Below are positions 8,311 to 18,307 of a stretch of DNA of 63,679 bases, piece after piece (the first letter of the stretch is position 1; every line of letters begins with the position of its first letter). Below the pieces are notes generated by a model. That model saw only the letters and a list, made by a program, of their open reading frames with translations, was not told the origin of the DNA and ran no database searches. The stretch is taken from contig NZ_FPBJ01000020.1 in the NCBI RefSeq assembly GCF_900116635.1, positions 1 through 63,679 of the forward strand, in the 5' to 3' direction. Source of the DNA: Xenorhabdus koppenhoeferi. GTDB taxonomy: Bacteria; Pseudomonadota; Gammaproteobacteria; Enterobacterales; Enterobacteriaceae. The translations under genes and the position numbers were made by a program.

Positions 8311-9459
8311 ATGATAAGACACAACGCAATAGCAATGGCACTTCCGGTACTTCTCCTTACTGGGGCAGCAAATGCCGCTGAAATTTATAATAAGGATGGC
8401 AATAAGATTGATTTATATGGAAAGGCAGATGTCCAGAGAACCTTCTCCAAGGCAAAATCACAGGATGGTGATGGTTCTGTCGGCCGTATAGGTGTCAGAG
8501 GTACAAGCCAAATTACCGATAAATTATCGGGTTACGGACGCTGGGAATTCAATATGGGAGCGAATGGCGTGGAAACGGAAAGTGGTAAAAATACCAGAAC
8601 CCGTTATGCTTTCGCTGGCCTGACATATGGCAAATTCGGTTCACTGGATTATGGACGTAATATGGGGGTGGTTTATGATGCCAACTCATGGACGGATGCG
8701 TTACCTGTGTTTGGTGGGGATTCTATGGCTGCGACGGATAACTTCATGGTGGGGCGTTCGACAGGGTTGTTGACATACCGTAATTCAGACTTTTTCGGCT
8801 TGGTAGATGGTTTTAAATTTGCTTTGCAGTATCAAGCAAGGAATGATAACGGTACCAGAAATAGCCGTAGTGATGTTTCAAGACAGAATGGGGATGGTTT
8901 TGGTCTTTCCAGCTCTTATGAGCTTGGTAACGGTATCAGTATTGGCGCTTCCTATGGCAATTCTAACCGTACTTCAGCACAAAAACTGGGTGCTGATAAC
9001 GCTAAGCCACTGGCCAAAGGGAACAAAGCGGAAGCATGGATCGTCTCTACCAAATATGACCGAAACAATGTTTATCTGGCCGCTATGTACGGTGAAACCC
9101 GTAACTTAACCAGATTTGGTAGTTCTGTAGACAATCACACCATGTTTGCCAATAAAACCCAAAACATCGAGCTGACTGCGCAATACCAGTTTAATTTTGG
9201 TTTGCGCCCATCCGTTGCTTTTGTCTATTCCAAGGGTAAAGATCTGGGCAAGGACTTGGCCGACAAAATAATACTGACAGACAAGGGTTCGGAAGATTTG
9301 GTGAAGTATGTTTCAGTCGGTGCCTCCTATGATTTTAATAAAAATATGGGCGCTTATGCTGAATACCAATTCAACTTGTTGAAAGACAATGATTTCACCA
9401 AAAAGGCTAATATCAGTACTGATGATGTTTTCGGTGTTGGTTTGGTTTACCGCTTCTAA
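8311..9459 (+). CDS. OmpF/OmpC-type general porin
   Basis: Outer-membrane trimeric porin for passive diffusion of small hydrophilic solutes. The start at 8311 (382 aa) follows GAGGACACG and opens with a signal peptide (MIRHNAIAMALPVLLLTGAANA, cleaved before AEIYNKDG); an upstream in-frame ATG at 8254 would bury it and is rejected. The mature protein starts with the family hallmark AEIYNKDGNKIDLYGK, carries a constriction-loop motif PVFGGDS (usually PEFGGD, so Glu is replaced by Val) and ends VFGVGLVYRF with the C-terminal Phe needed by the BAM machinery. It corresponds to OpnP/OmpF-like porins of Xenorhabdus; which paralogue cannot be decided here. Confidence 0.92.
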   Translation: MIRHNAIAMALPVLLLTGAANAAEIYNKDGNKIDLYGKADVQRTFSKAKSQDGDGSVGRIGVRGTSQITDKLSGYGRWEFNMGANGVETESGKNTRTRYAFAGLTYGKFGSLDYGRNMGVVYDANSWTDALPVFGGDSMAATDNFMVGRSTGLLTYRNSDFFGLVDGFKFALQYQARNDNGTRNSRSDVSRQNGDGFGLSSSYELGNGISIGASYGNSNRTSAQKLGADNAKPLAKGNKAEAWIVSTKYDRNNVYLAAMYGETRNLTRFGSSVDNHTMFANKTQNIELTAQYQFNFGLRPSVAFVYSKGKDLGKDLADKIILTDKGSEDLVKYVSVGASYDFNKNMGAYAEYQFNLLKDNDFTKKANISTDDVFGVGLVYRF

Positions 9460-9516
9460 TTGAGATGGCAGGGCTGTTGAAAACAGGCAACTGAAAAACA
9501 GCGAAAGTTATTTCGT

Positions 9517-9555
9517 CGAACTGCCTCAATGGATATGACCATTGTAGGCAGTTCG
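9517..9555. terminator. Hairpin between the porin gene and rdgC
   Basis: CGAACTGCCT (9517-9526) with AATGG (9528-9532) pairs with CCATT (9539-9543) and AGGCAGTTCG (9546-9555), giving a 15-bp stem with a small bulge. It lies between convergent genes, ending 7 bases before the rdgC stop, and can serve both directions. Confidence 0.6.
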
Positions 9556-9562
9556 TCAGTTA

Positions 9563-10474
9563 TCATCTTTCCGCTTCACCACCCAGCGCATCAATGGTGT
9601 TTTTAATAAGTGCAGTTAATTCACCTGTCATCAAGGTAAAATCGGCATCGAACCGTTGGGCGACATCTTCACGATCGATATCATCGTTTTGGTCACGTAA
9701 GGTTTCGCTGAACTTGATCCGTTTGAGAGAACCATCATCTGACAGCATAAACTGAATGCGTTCTTCCCAATCCAGTGCCAGTTTGGTGACGTATTTGCCG
9801 GATTCAATGTGTGTCGCAATTTCATCTGATACTAATTCTTGTTTCTTGCAGCGGATGACTCCACCTTCTTCCTGAATAGCTTTTAGCTCAGCTTCATCCA
9901 TCAGGGCATAACCCGCAGGCAAATTACCGGAACGCACCCATTTAGTTAAAGTCAGTTCAATAGGATCGGTAAATGTCAGGGGAACGACCGGCAATGATCC
10001 CAGCGTTTTTCTCAGCAATGCCAGATTATCTTCAGCACGCTTTGCACTTGCGGCATCTACGATAATCAGATTATTAACGATATCAATCCAGATATAGGTC
10101 TGGCTGAAACGGCTGAATGCTCTTGGCAGCAAGGTATGGATCACTTCATCTTTCAGAGAATCTTTTTCTGTTTTTTTCAGCTTACGGTGCTGTTCACCTT
10201 CCAGACGGGTTATTTTAGACTGTAGTTCCTGCTTAATTACAGGGGAAGGCAGCATTTTTTCTTCTTTTCGAGCGCAGATTAAGATCTGATTGCCGGAAGC
10301 ATGAGTCAACGCTTCACCGTGGAAACCCATTGGGGAAACCCAACCCGTTTTCATCATATCTTGACTACCGCACGGGGTGAATGCCAATGGGCTTAATTGT
10401 TTTTCCAGTTCATCCGCAGAAAGAGAAATCTCTCGGTTTAAACGGTAAATCATTAAATTTTTGAACCATAACAT
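9563..10474 (-). CDS. rdgC: Recombination-associated protein RdgC
   Basis: Nucleoid-associated, ring-forming DNA-binding protein that limits RecA/RecF-dependent recombination and is needed in recombination-deficient backgrounds. At 303 aa it is exactly the E. coli length and opens with [24 protein letters not shown], as expected. The characteristic [19 protein letters not shown] block is present at about 33-51, and the C-terminal half contains the conserved [11 protein letters not shown] region. A single gene; the neighbour mak seen in E. coli is missing. Confidence 0.96.
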   Translation of the reverse strand: MLWFKNLMIYRLNREISLSADELEKQLSPLAFTPCGSQDMMKTGWVSPMGFHGEALTHASGNQILICARKEEKMLPSPVIKQELQSKITRLEGEQHRKLKKTEKDSLKDEVIHTLLPRAFSRFSQTYIWIDIVNNLIIVDAASAKRAEDNLALLRKTLGSLPVVPLTFTDPIELTLTKWVRSGNLPAGYALMDEAELKAIQEEGGVIRCKKQELVSDEIATHIESGKYVTKLALDWEERIQFMLSDDGSLKRIKFSETLRDQNDDIDREDVAQRFDADFTLMTGELTALIKNTIDALGGEAER

Positions 10475-10840
10475 GCAGTTACCCTATATTATTGCGCATC
10501 GTGACAAAGGTCATTTTAAAACATAAGGGTGCATAATAACGAATCATGTGACGAAGCCCTAGAACTTCATCAGTTTCATATAATAACTTCCTTATTTTTA
10601 TATAATAAAAAAGCATCATCACACTAAGAGCCGACCTCCCTAATGATTATCAGCAAACATTGGCCGAGATTATTGGGTTGATCACTGGTGCAGAACAGGC
10701 AACAGGACAGCAAGGAGCCGTCGGAATTGGATTCCATAAGGAGAATCTCACTGAGGTTCTCCCATAATCATTCTATAAAAGGGCATAGCATGATGAAAAA
10801 TGTGTTGAAAGTATCAACACTGACTTAGCCAGAACAGTAG
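10475..10840. other. rdgC-lipase spacer with a coding-like remnant
   Basis: Between 10609 and 10767 one plus-strand frame is open for 52 codons without any ATG, and reads ...NDYQQTLAEIIGLITGAEQA... ...GIGFHKENLTEVLP and a TAA. The composition looks like the C-terminus of a soluble enzyme, but I do not recognise the family. No ribosome-binding site or start is available, so this is probably the decayed tail of a lost gene. Nothing else is evident. Confidence 0.35.
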
Positions 10841-11701
10841 TTATAGGTTGATACAAGAATCAATATCACCGTTTTTTATGACTCTTTTGAATACATCAAA
10901 ATTCAGTCTGGCAATGTAATTAATTAAATAGTGGCTGCATAATGGACCATCGGAAATATCTATATTGGTTTGGGTGTTAAACTCCCGAATGTGCGTCAGT
11001 GATGAATATCCCAATATTTCAGGGGGTAAATGAGGAATAACATCGTCTACATAATTGAACACATCAAAATTGCCGAAATTCTGGGTAATATGCTGGGAAA
11101 ACTCATTATTTCCGGGCCTTGGACAGGCGAATAAACAGGCTGAATGATTGGGAATGCTGGAGCCTATCTCATACATGAGATAGGATGCTATAGCGGAGCC
11201 AAGACTGTGAGCTGTTATTGTAAATCGGCCATTGATTCCTATCAATTGAGTCATTGCCTTTGCCAGATTGAGATTGCTGTAATCACCGTGAAACTCAGGA
11301 TCAACAGTTATCAATTTCATTGAGTCGTAAATGCTGAAAAATCCTCTGCTTACTTCTATTGTCGGAAACTTGGCCCACGGAGAAGTGTGGTCAATCAGTC
11401 CGTCATGAATATCTTCCAGCAAAATGGTGGGATCTGTCCCGCGTATGGCAACAACATATTCATTCAGGAATTTATTTTTTTTTGCAACGTAACCGTAGCA
11501 GACATGCTCCGGTAACATCCCGTGGCGGGGCTTTACTGAGAATGAAGTATCATCGGCCGAAATATACGCTATCACTTTCCATCCGTCTTCTTTAATGCGC
11601 GGGTCGGCTGGTGGTACGGGATTATTGTAATATTGATTATTCATTTCAGCAGCATATAACACTAATGCTGCAAGATTGGCGGCTTCCCGATATGTATACA
11701 T
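10841..11701 (-). CDS. Class 3 (fungal-type) lipase family protein
   Basis: A 286-aa alpha/beta-hydrolase of the lipase class 3 group, predicted to hydrolyse acylglycerols or phospholipids. The nucleophile elbow is TAHSLGSA with Ser166; the likely Asp is in NYVDDVIPHLPP (D219 or D220) and the His is H257 in PLCSHYLINYI, giving a complete triad. The YVVAIRGTD motif (82-90) upstream supplies the oxyanion-side residues. No signal peptide or lipobox is seen, so it is cytosolic or leaves by a leaderless route. It stands alone, with no chaperone (lif) gene. Family members are recurrent in insect-pathogenic enterobacteria; the biological substrate is unknown. Confidence 0.85.
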   Translation of the reverse strand: MYTYREAANLAALVLYAAEMNNQYYNNPVPPADPRIKEDGWKVIAYISADDTSFSVKPRHGMLPEHVCYGYVAKKNKFLNEYVVAIRGTDPTILLEDIHDGLIDHTSPWAKFPTIEVSRGFFSIYDSMKLITVDPEFHGDYSNLNLAKAMTQLIGINGRFTITAHSLGSAIASYLMYEIGSSIPNHSACLFACPRPGNNEFSQHITQNFGNFDVFNYVDDVIPHLPPEILGYSSLTHIREFNTQTNIDISDGPLCSHYLINYIARLNFDVFKRVIKNGDIDSCINL

Positions 11702-12080
11702 AATCGCCTCTTTTGTTTATTTTTATTGTTAATAAATTGTTTGCATTATTTGATCTCATTGTATGTCATTTTTCTGGGTTTGCTGACATACAGGGGACAC
11801 ATAGGCTGAAGAGGAAGTTATTGAGATTATGTTTTTAAATAATTTATTGAAATGATAGTGATGTGGATTTCGTCAGCCGTATTTTTCAGAAAATGAATAT
11901 TATCAGATGATCAGAAAAATAATCTGTAGTTCATGTTTGATCTATCAATATTGAATTAACTAATTACTTTTTCTTATATGTGGTTTTTATTTGTTCTTTT
12001 AAATCAATTGCTATGCAGCGTTATTCTCTCCCAATCTGAACGTTTTATTTGTAAATTCTACCGATTCTCAAGGGGCTAAT
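11702..12080. other. Spacer between lipase and the cbs/cgl relic
   Basis: A 379-base AT-rich divergent spacer. It must carry the lipase promoter on the minus strand and once carried the promoter of the transsulfuration genes on the plus strand. I see no clear operator, repeat or small ORF. Confidence 0.5.
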
Positions 12081-12709
12081 ATGGCAGCATCACGTTCGGT
12101 TCTTGAACTTATAGGGAATACTCCATTACTGGAACTCACTCATCTGGATACGGGACCATGCCAGTTATTTATTAAGTTAGAGAATCAAAATCCGGGAGGG
12201 ACTATCATTGAAGCTACGGCGAATAATACAGGCATTGGGGTGGCGCTGGTTACTGCGATGAAAGGCTATAAACTGATTCTGGTCGTGCTCGATAAAATGA
12301 GCAGGGAGAAAATTTATCATCTGCGAGCACTGGGAACCGATGTGATGTGCTGGAAAGTGCGATTGCTGAATTAGAGAGTGGAACTCGTGGTTATGTGTTT
12401 GGCTCTGGTCTTGCCGCCAGTTCAACCATTCTGGAGTTACTTGATAAAGATAGCCATATGATTGCCGTGGATGATCTCTATGGTGGAACGTTCAGTAGCT
12501 TTCTTGTCTTGCGTGGCATTCGGACATTGGCATTGCGTATGGAACGCCATATTTCCAGCGCAGAGAAAATAGCACATTGGCTGGAACAGCAGCCACAAAT
12601 CGAGAAAGTGTACTATCCCGGCCTGGCTTCTCATCCTCAGCATGAGCTGGCAAAACGCCAGATGCGAGGCTTTGGAGGCATGATCTCTGTTGTTCTACCA
12701 AATAAATAA
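12081..12709 (+). pseudogene. Collapsed cystathionine beta-synthase / gamma-lyase (mccA-mccB-type) relic
   Basis: Two adjacent genes of reverse transsulfuration have been condensed into 630 bases by three deletions. 12081-12350 reads as a cystathionine beta-synthase/cysteine synthase start (SVLELIGNTPLLEL, KLENQNPGG), then jumps straight to TIIEATANNTGIGVALV; the missing piece between the two PGG motifs includes the PLP-binding lysine (PGGSxKDR). After ALGTDVM the frame changes and a cystathionine gamma-lyase begins at VLESAIAELESGTRGYVFGSG; it skips from DDLYGGTF to SFLVLRGIRT, again losing the PLP lysine (SATKY), and stops early after MISVVLPNK. Neither part can be active. A good ribosome-binding site (AAGGGG) still precedes 12081. 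Confidence 0.9.
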
Positions 12710-12882
12710 ACTGCGAGTGTAATCAAAAACAGTGTGCCAGCCGATTTTTATCAGTTAGCATTTTTTATTATTTTATTATTTTATTATGGATAGATTCCCT
12801 TAAAAATAAGTGACCTCTAATTATGCAGAATAAGTTAGGATTTCTTGTATCTTAAAGTAAGGTGATGAGTTAAATTGATTAT

Positions 12883-13009
12883 TATACGCTTCGTCTTTCA
12901 AACTGCCTCTTTGTTGGCTGCGCTCGCTCACCCCGGTCACATACTTATCTATGCTCCCGGGGATTTGCTCTCTTGCCGTCGCGATGCAACTTGAAATCCA
13001 TTGTGTATA
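12883..13009 (-). repeat. ERIC repeat, copy 2
   Basis: 127 bp, reverse orientation relative to copy 1: opens with TATACGCTTCGTCTTTCAAA and ends CTTGAAATCCATTGTGTATA. The central CACCCCGGTCACATACTTATC block is intact. It lies in a spacer and forms a tight pair with copy 3. Confidence 0.9.
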
Positions 13010-13034
13010 TAAAGAATAAAGATATTTAGGGTTA

Positions 13035-13160
13035 TATACCTGTCGTCTTTCAAGATGCAGCTTTGTTGGCTGCGCTCACTCACCCCGGTCACATAGTTAT
13101 CTATGCTCCAGGGGATTTGTTCCTTGCCGTCGCGCTGCATCTTGAAATCCAATGGGTATA
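13035..13160 (-). repeat. ERIC repeat, copy 3
   Basis: 126 bp, same orientation as copy 2: opens TATACCTGTCGTCTTTCAAG and ends CTTGAAATCCAATGGGTATA. The two copies differ at several positions, so they are not a very recent duplication of one another. Confidence 0.9.
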
Positions 13161-13525
13161 GATAAAATATTGCATTTGTCTATTTTGTTTTTTAGGGAAA
13201 ACTATTTCAATAATTGATAATATCTTATTGAGGATCAGATATATTTGAATCAACCAGATGTATATGTCTATAAACTTAGTTTTTCAAGTTGCAGAAAGAA
13301 TTAGCGGATAATAGTATTGAGAAGATGTGATGGTTTCATAACGAAATTGTCACATTATTAGAAATTGTAATTTTATATATTGCTGTTATTTAAATTATTA
13401 ATGATAAATATGAATAATAAAGTTTAAAATTCCATTTTGAATACAAAAGTGAGTTTTAAAGTTAAAAGGTATATCTGATGGAATTTGAATAATTTGACAG
13501 TCATCATGTAATCAGGGGAATTATT

Positions 13526-13933
13526 GTGATCTTAAAAAGTGATATTACATATTACCAGCTACCTAATTTTTCCATAGATTTGAACCTGATCGATACGACT
13601 GATGCCGAAACAGGTACTTATTTGATGATATTGGATGCGGAGGGGATCAGAGACGCTGAAATTTCCTCAGTTAAAATTGGCAGCAAAATGGAATATGTCA
13701 ATATTCCATCAACTGCCAGCAGCAATGAAATTGCCTGTGCCTTTTATATCAAAAACAGGGACAATCGCAGTTATCCACTGGTTGGCACTATTTATCTTAG
13801 CTACCATCCGCCATCTGGGTTTGTTGATATTACTTCAATGAAAGTCTCTCCTGAATCTCAGTTAGACCTTGCTATAGATAGAGTTAATAGTACTAAATTT
13901 GATTTTAAGCTGAAAACAAAACAGAGCAATTAG
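13526..13933 (+). CDS. Unrecognised 135-aa protein
   Basis: I do not recognise the family. The GTG start at 13526 is preceded by AGGGGAA at 13513-13519, a good ribosome-binding site; no ATG is better placed. The protein lacks a signal peptide and hydrophobic helices and looks beta-rich: alternating hydrophobic strands such as GTYLMILDAEG (31-41), NEIACAFYIKN, PLVGTIYLSYHP (about 84-95) and FDFKLKTKQS at the end. One Cys is present. It resembles in size and strand pattern small beta-sandwich proteins such as lectin-like or membrane-binding modules, but there is no motif to support such a call. It stands alone between an ERIC cluster and mutH. Confidence 0.65.
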   Translation: MILKSDITYYQLPNFSIDLNLIDTTDAETGTYLMILDAEGIRDAEISSVKIGSKMEYVNIPSTASSNEIACAFYIKNRDNRSYPLVGTIYLSYHPPSGFVDITSMKVSPESQLDLAIDRVNSTKFDFKLKTKQSN

Positions 13934-13953
13934 GGCTGTAATTTTATACTGTG

Positions 13954-14634
13954 CTACAAGAAAAAATGGCGAGCCAATAATGGGGCTGTAAAATTTTTCT
14001 TCAGATAAAAGCCTCTGGGCAGTGTCATTATTGGTTGACCATATTCTCCAATTGCTTCGGTCAGAACCCGGCTATTAGCCGCTTTGGGGCGTAATTGCAA
14101 TACTTCACCATGACGTGCTGTAATGCTCTCGACTTTGCCCAATACAATAAGATCCATCAGTTCTTCCCAATCGTTTCGTAGCAACTCTTCTTCTATGGCA
14201 CTTGGGTTCCAAAGCAGGGGGGAACCTACACGGCGTTCAGAAGGCGGAATACTTCTTTCTCCCTCAACAGGTATCCATAAGACGCGGGATAGTTTGCGTC
14301 TGACGTGACAATTTTCCCATGTAATACCACTGTTACCTGTTAAAGGGGCGATACAGACAAAGGTTGTTTCCAATGGAGTTCCTTTGCTGTCCACAGGGAT
14401 CGTTTTCAATTCAATACCAATATGTTGAAAATCCTGTTCGGGCCTGCTGCCTGCATTTGCGCCTAAATAATATTCAAGCAACATACCTACCCAACCTTTA
14501 TCACGCTTTAAATTAGGAGGTATAGGCAGTTTAGCTAATTCAGCCAGTTCACCCATGGATAAACCCGCTAAAGCGTGAGCTCGTTCGAGTAATTGCTGTT
14601 CGTTTTCAGGTGGTATCGGGGGTGTAAAGTACAT
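13954..14634 (-). CDS. mutH: DNA mismatch repair endonuclease MutH
   Basis: Cuts the unmethylated strand at hemimethylated GATC sites after activation by MutS-MutL. The catalytic D-(x)n-ExK motif is present in [19 protein letters not shown], and the conserved [21 protein letters not shown] and [21 protein letters not shown] blocks are intact. I take the start at 14634 (226 aa; E. coli is 229) because residues before [16 protein letters not shown] have no counterpart in the family; a start at 14691 would add 19 residues. Neither start has a strong ribosome-binding site. It ends 20 bases from the plus-strand orphan gene, so the two converge. Confidence 0.94.
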   Translation of the reverse strand: MYFTPPIPPENEQQLLERAHALAGLSMGELAELAKLPIPPNLKRDKGWVGMLLEYYLGANAGSRPEQDFQHIGIELKTIPVDSKGTPLETTFVCIAPLTGNSGITWENCHVRRKLSRVLWIPVEGERSIPPSERRVGSPLLWNPSAIEEELLRNDWEELMDLIVLGKVESITARHGEVLQLRPKAANSRVLTEAIGEYGQPIMTLPRGFYLKKNFTAPLLARHFFL

Positions 14635-14831
14635 GTTATTGAGTATATTTTTTCTGGTTAAAAAATGCCCATTAGGATTAGTGTAAATCATTATTAATTT
14701 ATCATTACACTAATGTTTTTGATAATGGCATGATATAAAAGATCTTTTCATTTGTGCTCTCAGTATTAAGAATAAGCTTGTTATGATTATTCACCGATTC
14801 CCAGTGATAATAAACAGGATCTTACACCATG

Positions 14832-14840
14832 TTATCCACA
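14832..14840 (+). promoter_or_regulatory. Perfect DnaA box TTATCCACA
   Basis: Exact match to the strong R1/R4-type DnaA box, followed by AGATTTATGGGATAAG. It is part of the candidate DARS2 upstream of mutH. A GATC lies 14 bases before it. Confidence 0.75.
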
Positions 14841-14950
14841 GATTTATGGGATAAGTGATAAAAAGTGAGATCACTGGTTTGATTCACAGCCCTAATGAAT
14901 GGTTTTTTCTACAAAAATAGTCCATCTTTGTTTAACTAAAAGGCATATCC

Positions 14951-14959
14951 TGTGGATAA
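14951..14959 (-). promoter_or_regulatory. Perfect DnaA box, inverted
   Basis: TGTGGATAA, the exact reverse complement of TTATCCACA, 110 bases from the first box and in the opposite orientation. By chance a strong box is expected rarely in a spacer of this size, so two support a functional cluster. Confidence 0.75.
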
Positions 14960-15132
14960 AATCATCATTGGTTGAAATTTACCCAGATTGAGAAAGTTTG
15001 AAATTTCTTATGGGAGATATGCATTGCAAAAAGGGACGTAAAAATTATTAACATAATGAAAAATAATAGTTATTTATTTACTCTTAAGAGGAGTGATAAA
15101 ATACCTAATAAAAGTATACCCGTTTTACCCCT

Positions 15133-15165
15133 CACTTTTTCACATACATATCCACAGAAAAAGTG
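15133..15165. promoter_or_regulatory. Inverted repeat enclosing two relaxed DnaA boxes
   Basis: CACTTTTTC (15133-15141) and GAAAAAGTG (15157-15165) form a perfect 9-bp inverted repeat with a 15-base centre. The relaxed boxes TTTTTCACA and ATATCCACA fall across it. It may be part of the same DnaA-binding region or a hairpin; the sequence alone cannot tell. Confidence 0.45.
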
Positions 15166-15264
15166 AATAAAATGGTTTTTGCCTGACAAATAATGTTTAT
15201 AACTTTAGTTTTTTCTGTGAATTATCCTTGCGAAAGCGTAAATCAGGCAGATTTGAAATTAAAC

Positions 15265-15315
15265 CACCCATTTGCCAGCCAGTAAGTCGTCTTACTGGCC
15301 ATTTTTTAATGGGTG
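15265..15315. terminator. Nested hairpin downstream of leuB
   Basis: Inner stem GCCAGTAAG (15278-15286) / CTTACTGGC (15291-15299), outer stem CACCCATT (15265-15272) / AATGGGTG (15308-15315). The inner stem is followed by ATTTTTT on the plus strand, so it terminates best in the plus direction; on the minus strand it is the first strong hairpin after leuB and could end that transcript. Which transcript it serves is unclear. Confidence 0.5.
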
Positions 15316-15365
15316 TATTATACAGAGGAGGAAGGCTACGTTAGCGAAGAAAAAGTGGCGTTTTT

Positions 15366-18109
<2,744 letters not shown>

Positions 18110-18173
18110 GTTGTTGTACTCCTGTCAAATAGGTTAAGCGATAATGTTTTGTTTTTTTAGGCGCCGAGCAGAT

Positions 18174-18203
18174 AAAAAAACCCGCGCGGTGCGCGGGTTT
18201 TTT
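18174..18203 (-). terminator. leu operon attenuator terminator
   Basis: On the minus strand a 7-bp G+C stem (positions 18181-18187 with 18191-18197) and a 3-base loop, followed by seven Ts (18174-18180). It lies between leuL and leuA, exactly where the attenuator should be. The run of Ts on the other side also makes it look bidirectional. Confidence 0.88.
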
Positions 18204-18223
18204 GCTTTCTGATGGAGGTTAAC

Positions 18224-18307
18224 TTAACTTTGTTTTTCACCTACCAGCACACCGCGCACATTAAAGGCGATTAGTAGTAGGCTTAGCAGGCGAATTAAGT
18301 GAATCAT
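18224..18307 (-). CDS. leuL: leu operon leader peptide LeuL
   Basis: A 27-residue leader with 7 leucines: MIHLIRLLSLLLIAF, then NVRGVLVGEKQS. The control cluster reads CTG-CTA-Ser-CTA-CTA-CTA, so four of five codons are the rare CTA. Stalling of the ribosome at these codons when Leu-tRNA is low would prevent the 18174-18203 terminator from forming and allow leuAB expression. The E. coli leader differs in sequence but has the same design. The peptide is too short for routine gene calling. Confidence 0.88.
   Translation of the reverse strand: MIHLIRLLSLLLIAFNVRGVLVGEKQS

Larger units (their letters stand above)
12713..13525. other. ERIC-containing spacer before the 135-aa orphan
   Basis: Two ERIC copies in the same orientation sit here (12883-13009 and 13035-13160), only 25 bases apart. 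The rest is AT-rich, with a stretch of near-repeated TTTATTATTTTATTATT at about 12763-12785. No gene is supported. Confidence 0.6.
14635..15365. promoter_or_regulatory. mutH upstream spacer with DnaA boxes: candidate DARS2
   Basis: A 731-base AT-rich spacer between mutH and leuB (both minus). It holds two perfect DnaA boxes, TTATCCACA at 14832-14840 (plus) and its reverse complement at 14951-14959, plus relaxed matches TTTTTCACA (15136-15144) and ATATCCACA (15148-15156). Three GATC sites lie near the first box. In E. coli the DnaA-reactivating sequence DARS2 lies in the spacer upstream of mutH, so position and boxes both agree. Binding sites for IHF and Fis, needed for DARS2 in E. coli, could not be assigned by eye. 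No gene is present. Confidence 0.6.

Noticed and set aside
12347..12709. A separate intact 120-aa lyase gene
   Set aside because: It lacks the PLP-lysine region, starts in the middle of the family fold and ends early; it is part of the collapsed relic.
14692..15165. The DnaA-box spacer as the chromosomal origin oriC
   Set aside because: Only three GATC sites, no AT-rich 13-mer array, and neighbours are mutH and leuB, not mnmG/mioC. DARS2 explains position better.
15181..15315. A SgrS-like small RNA ending at the 15278-15299 hairpin
   Set aside because: The leu-side location and T-tract hairpin suggested it, but the conserved SgrS pairing region and SgrT ORF are not seen.
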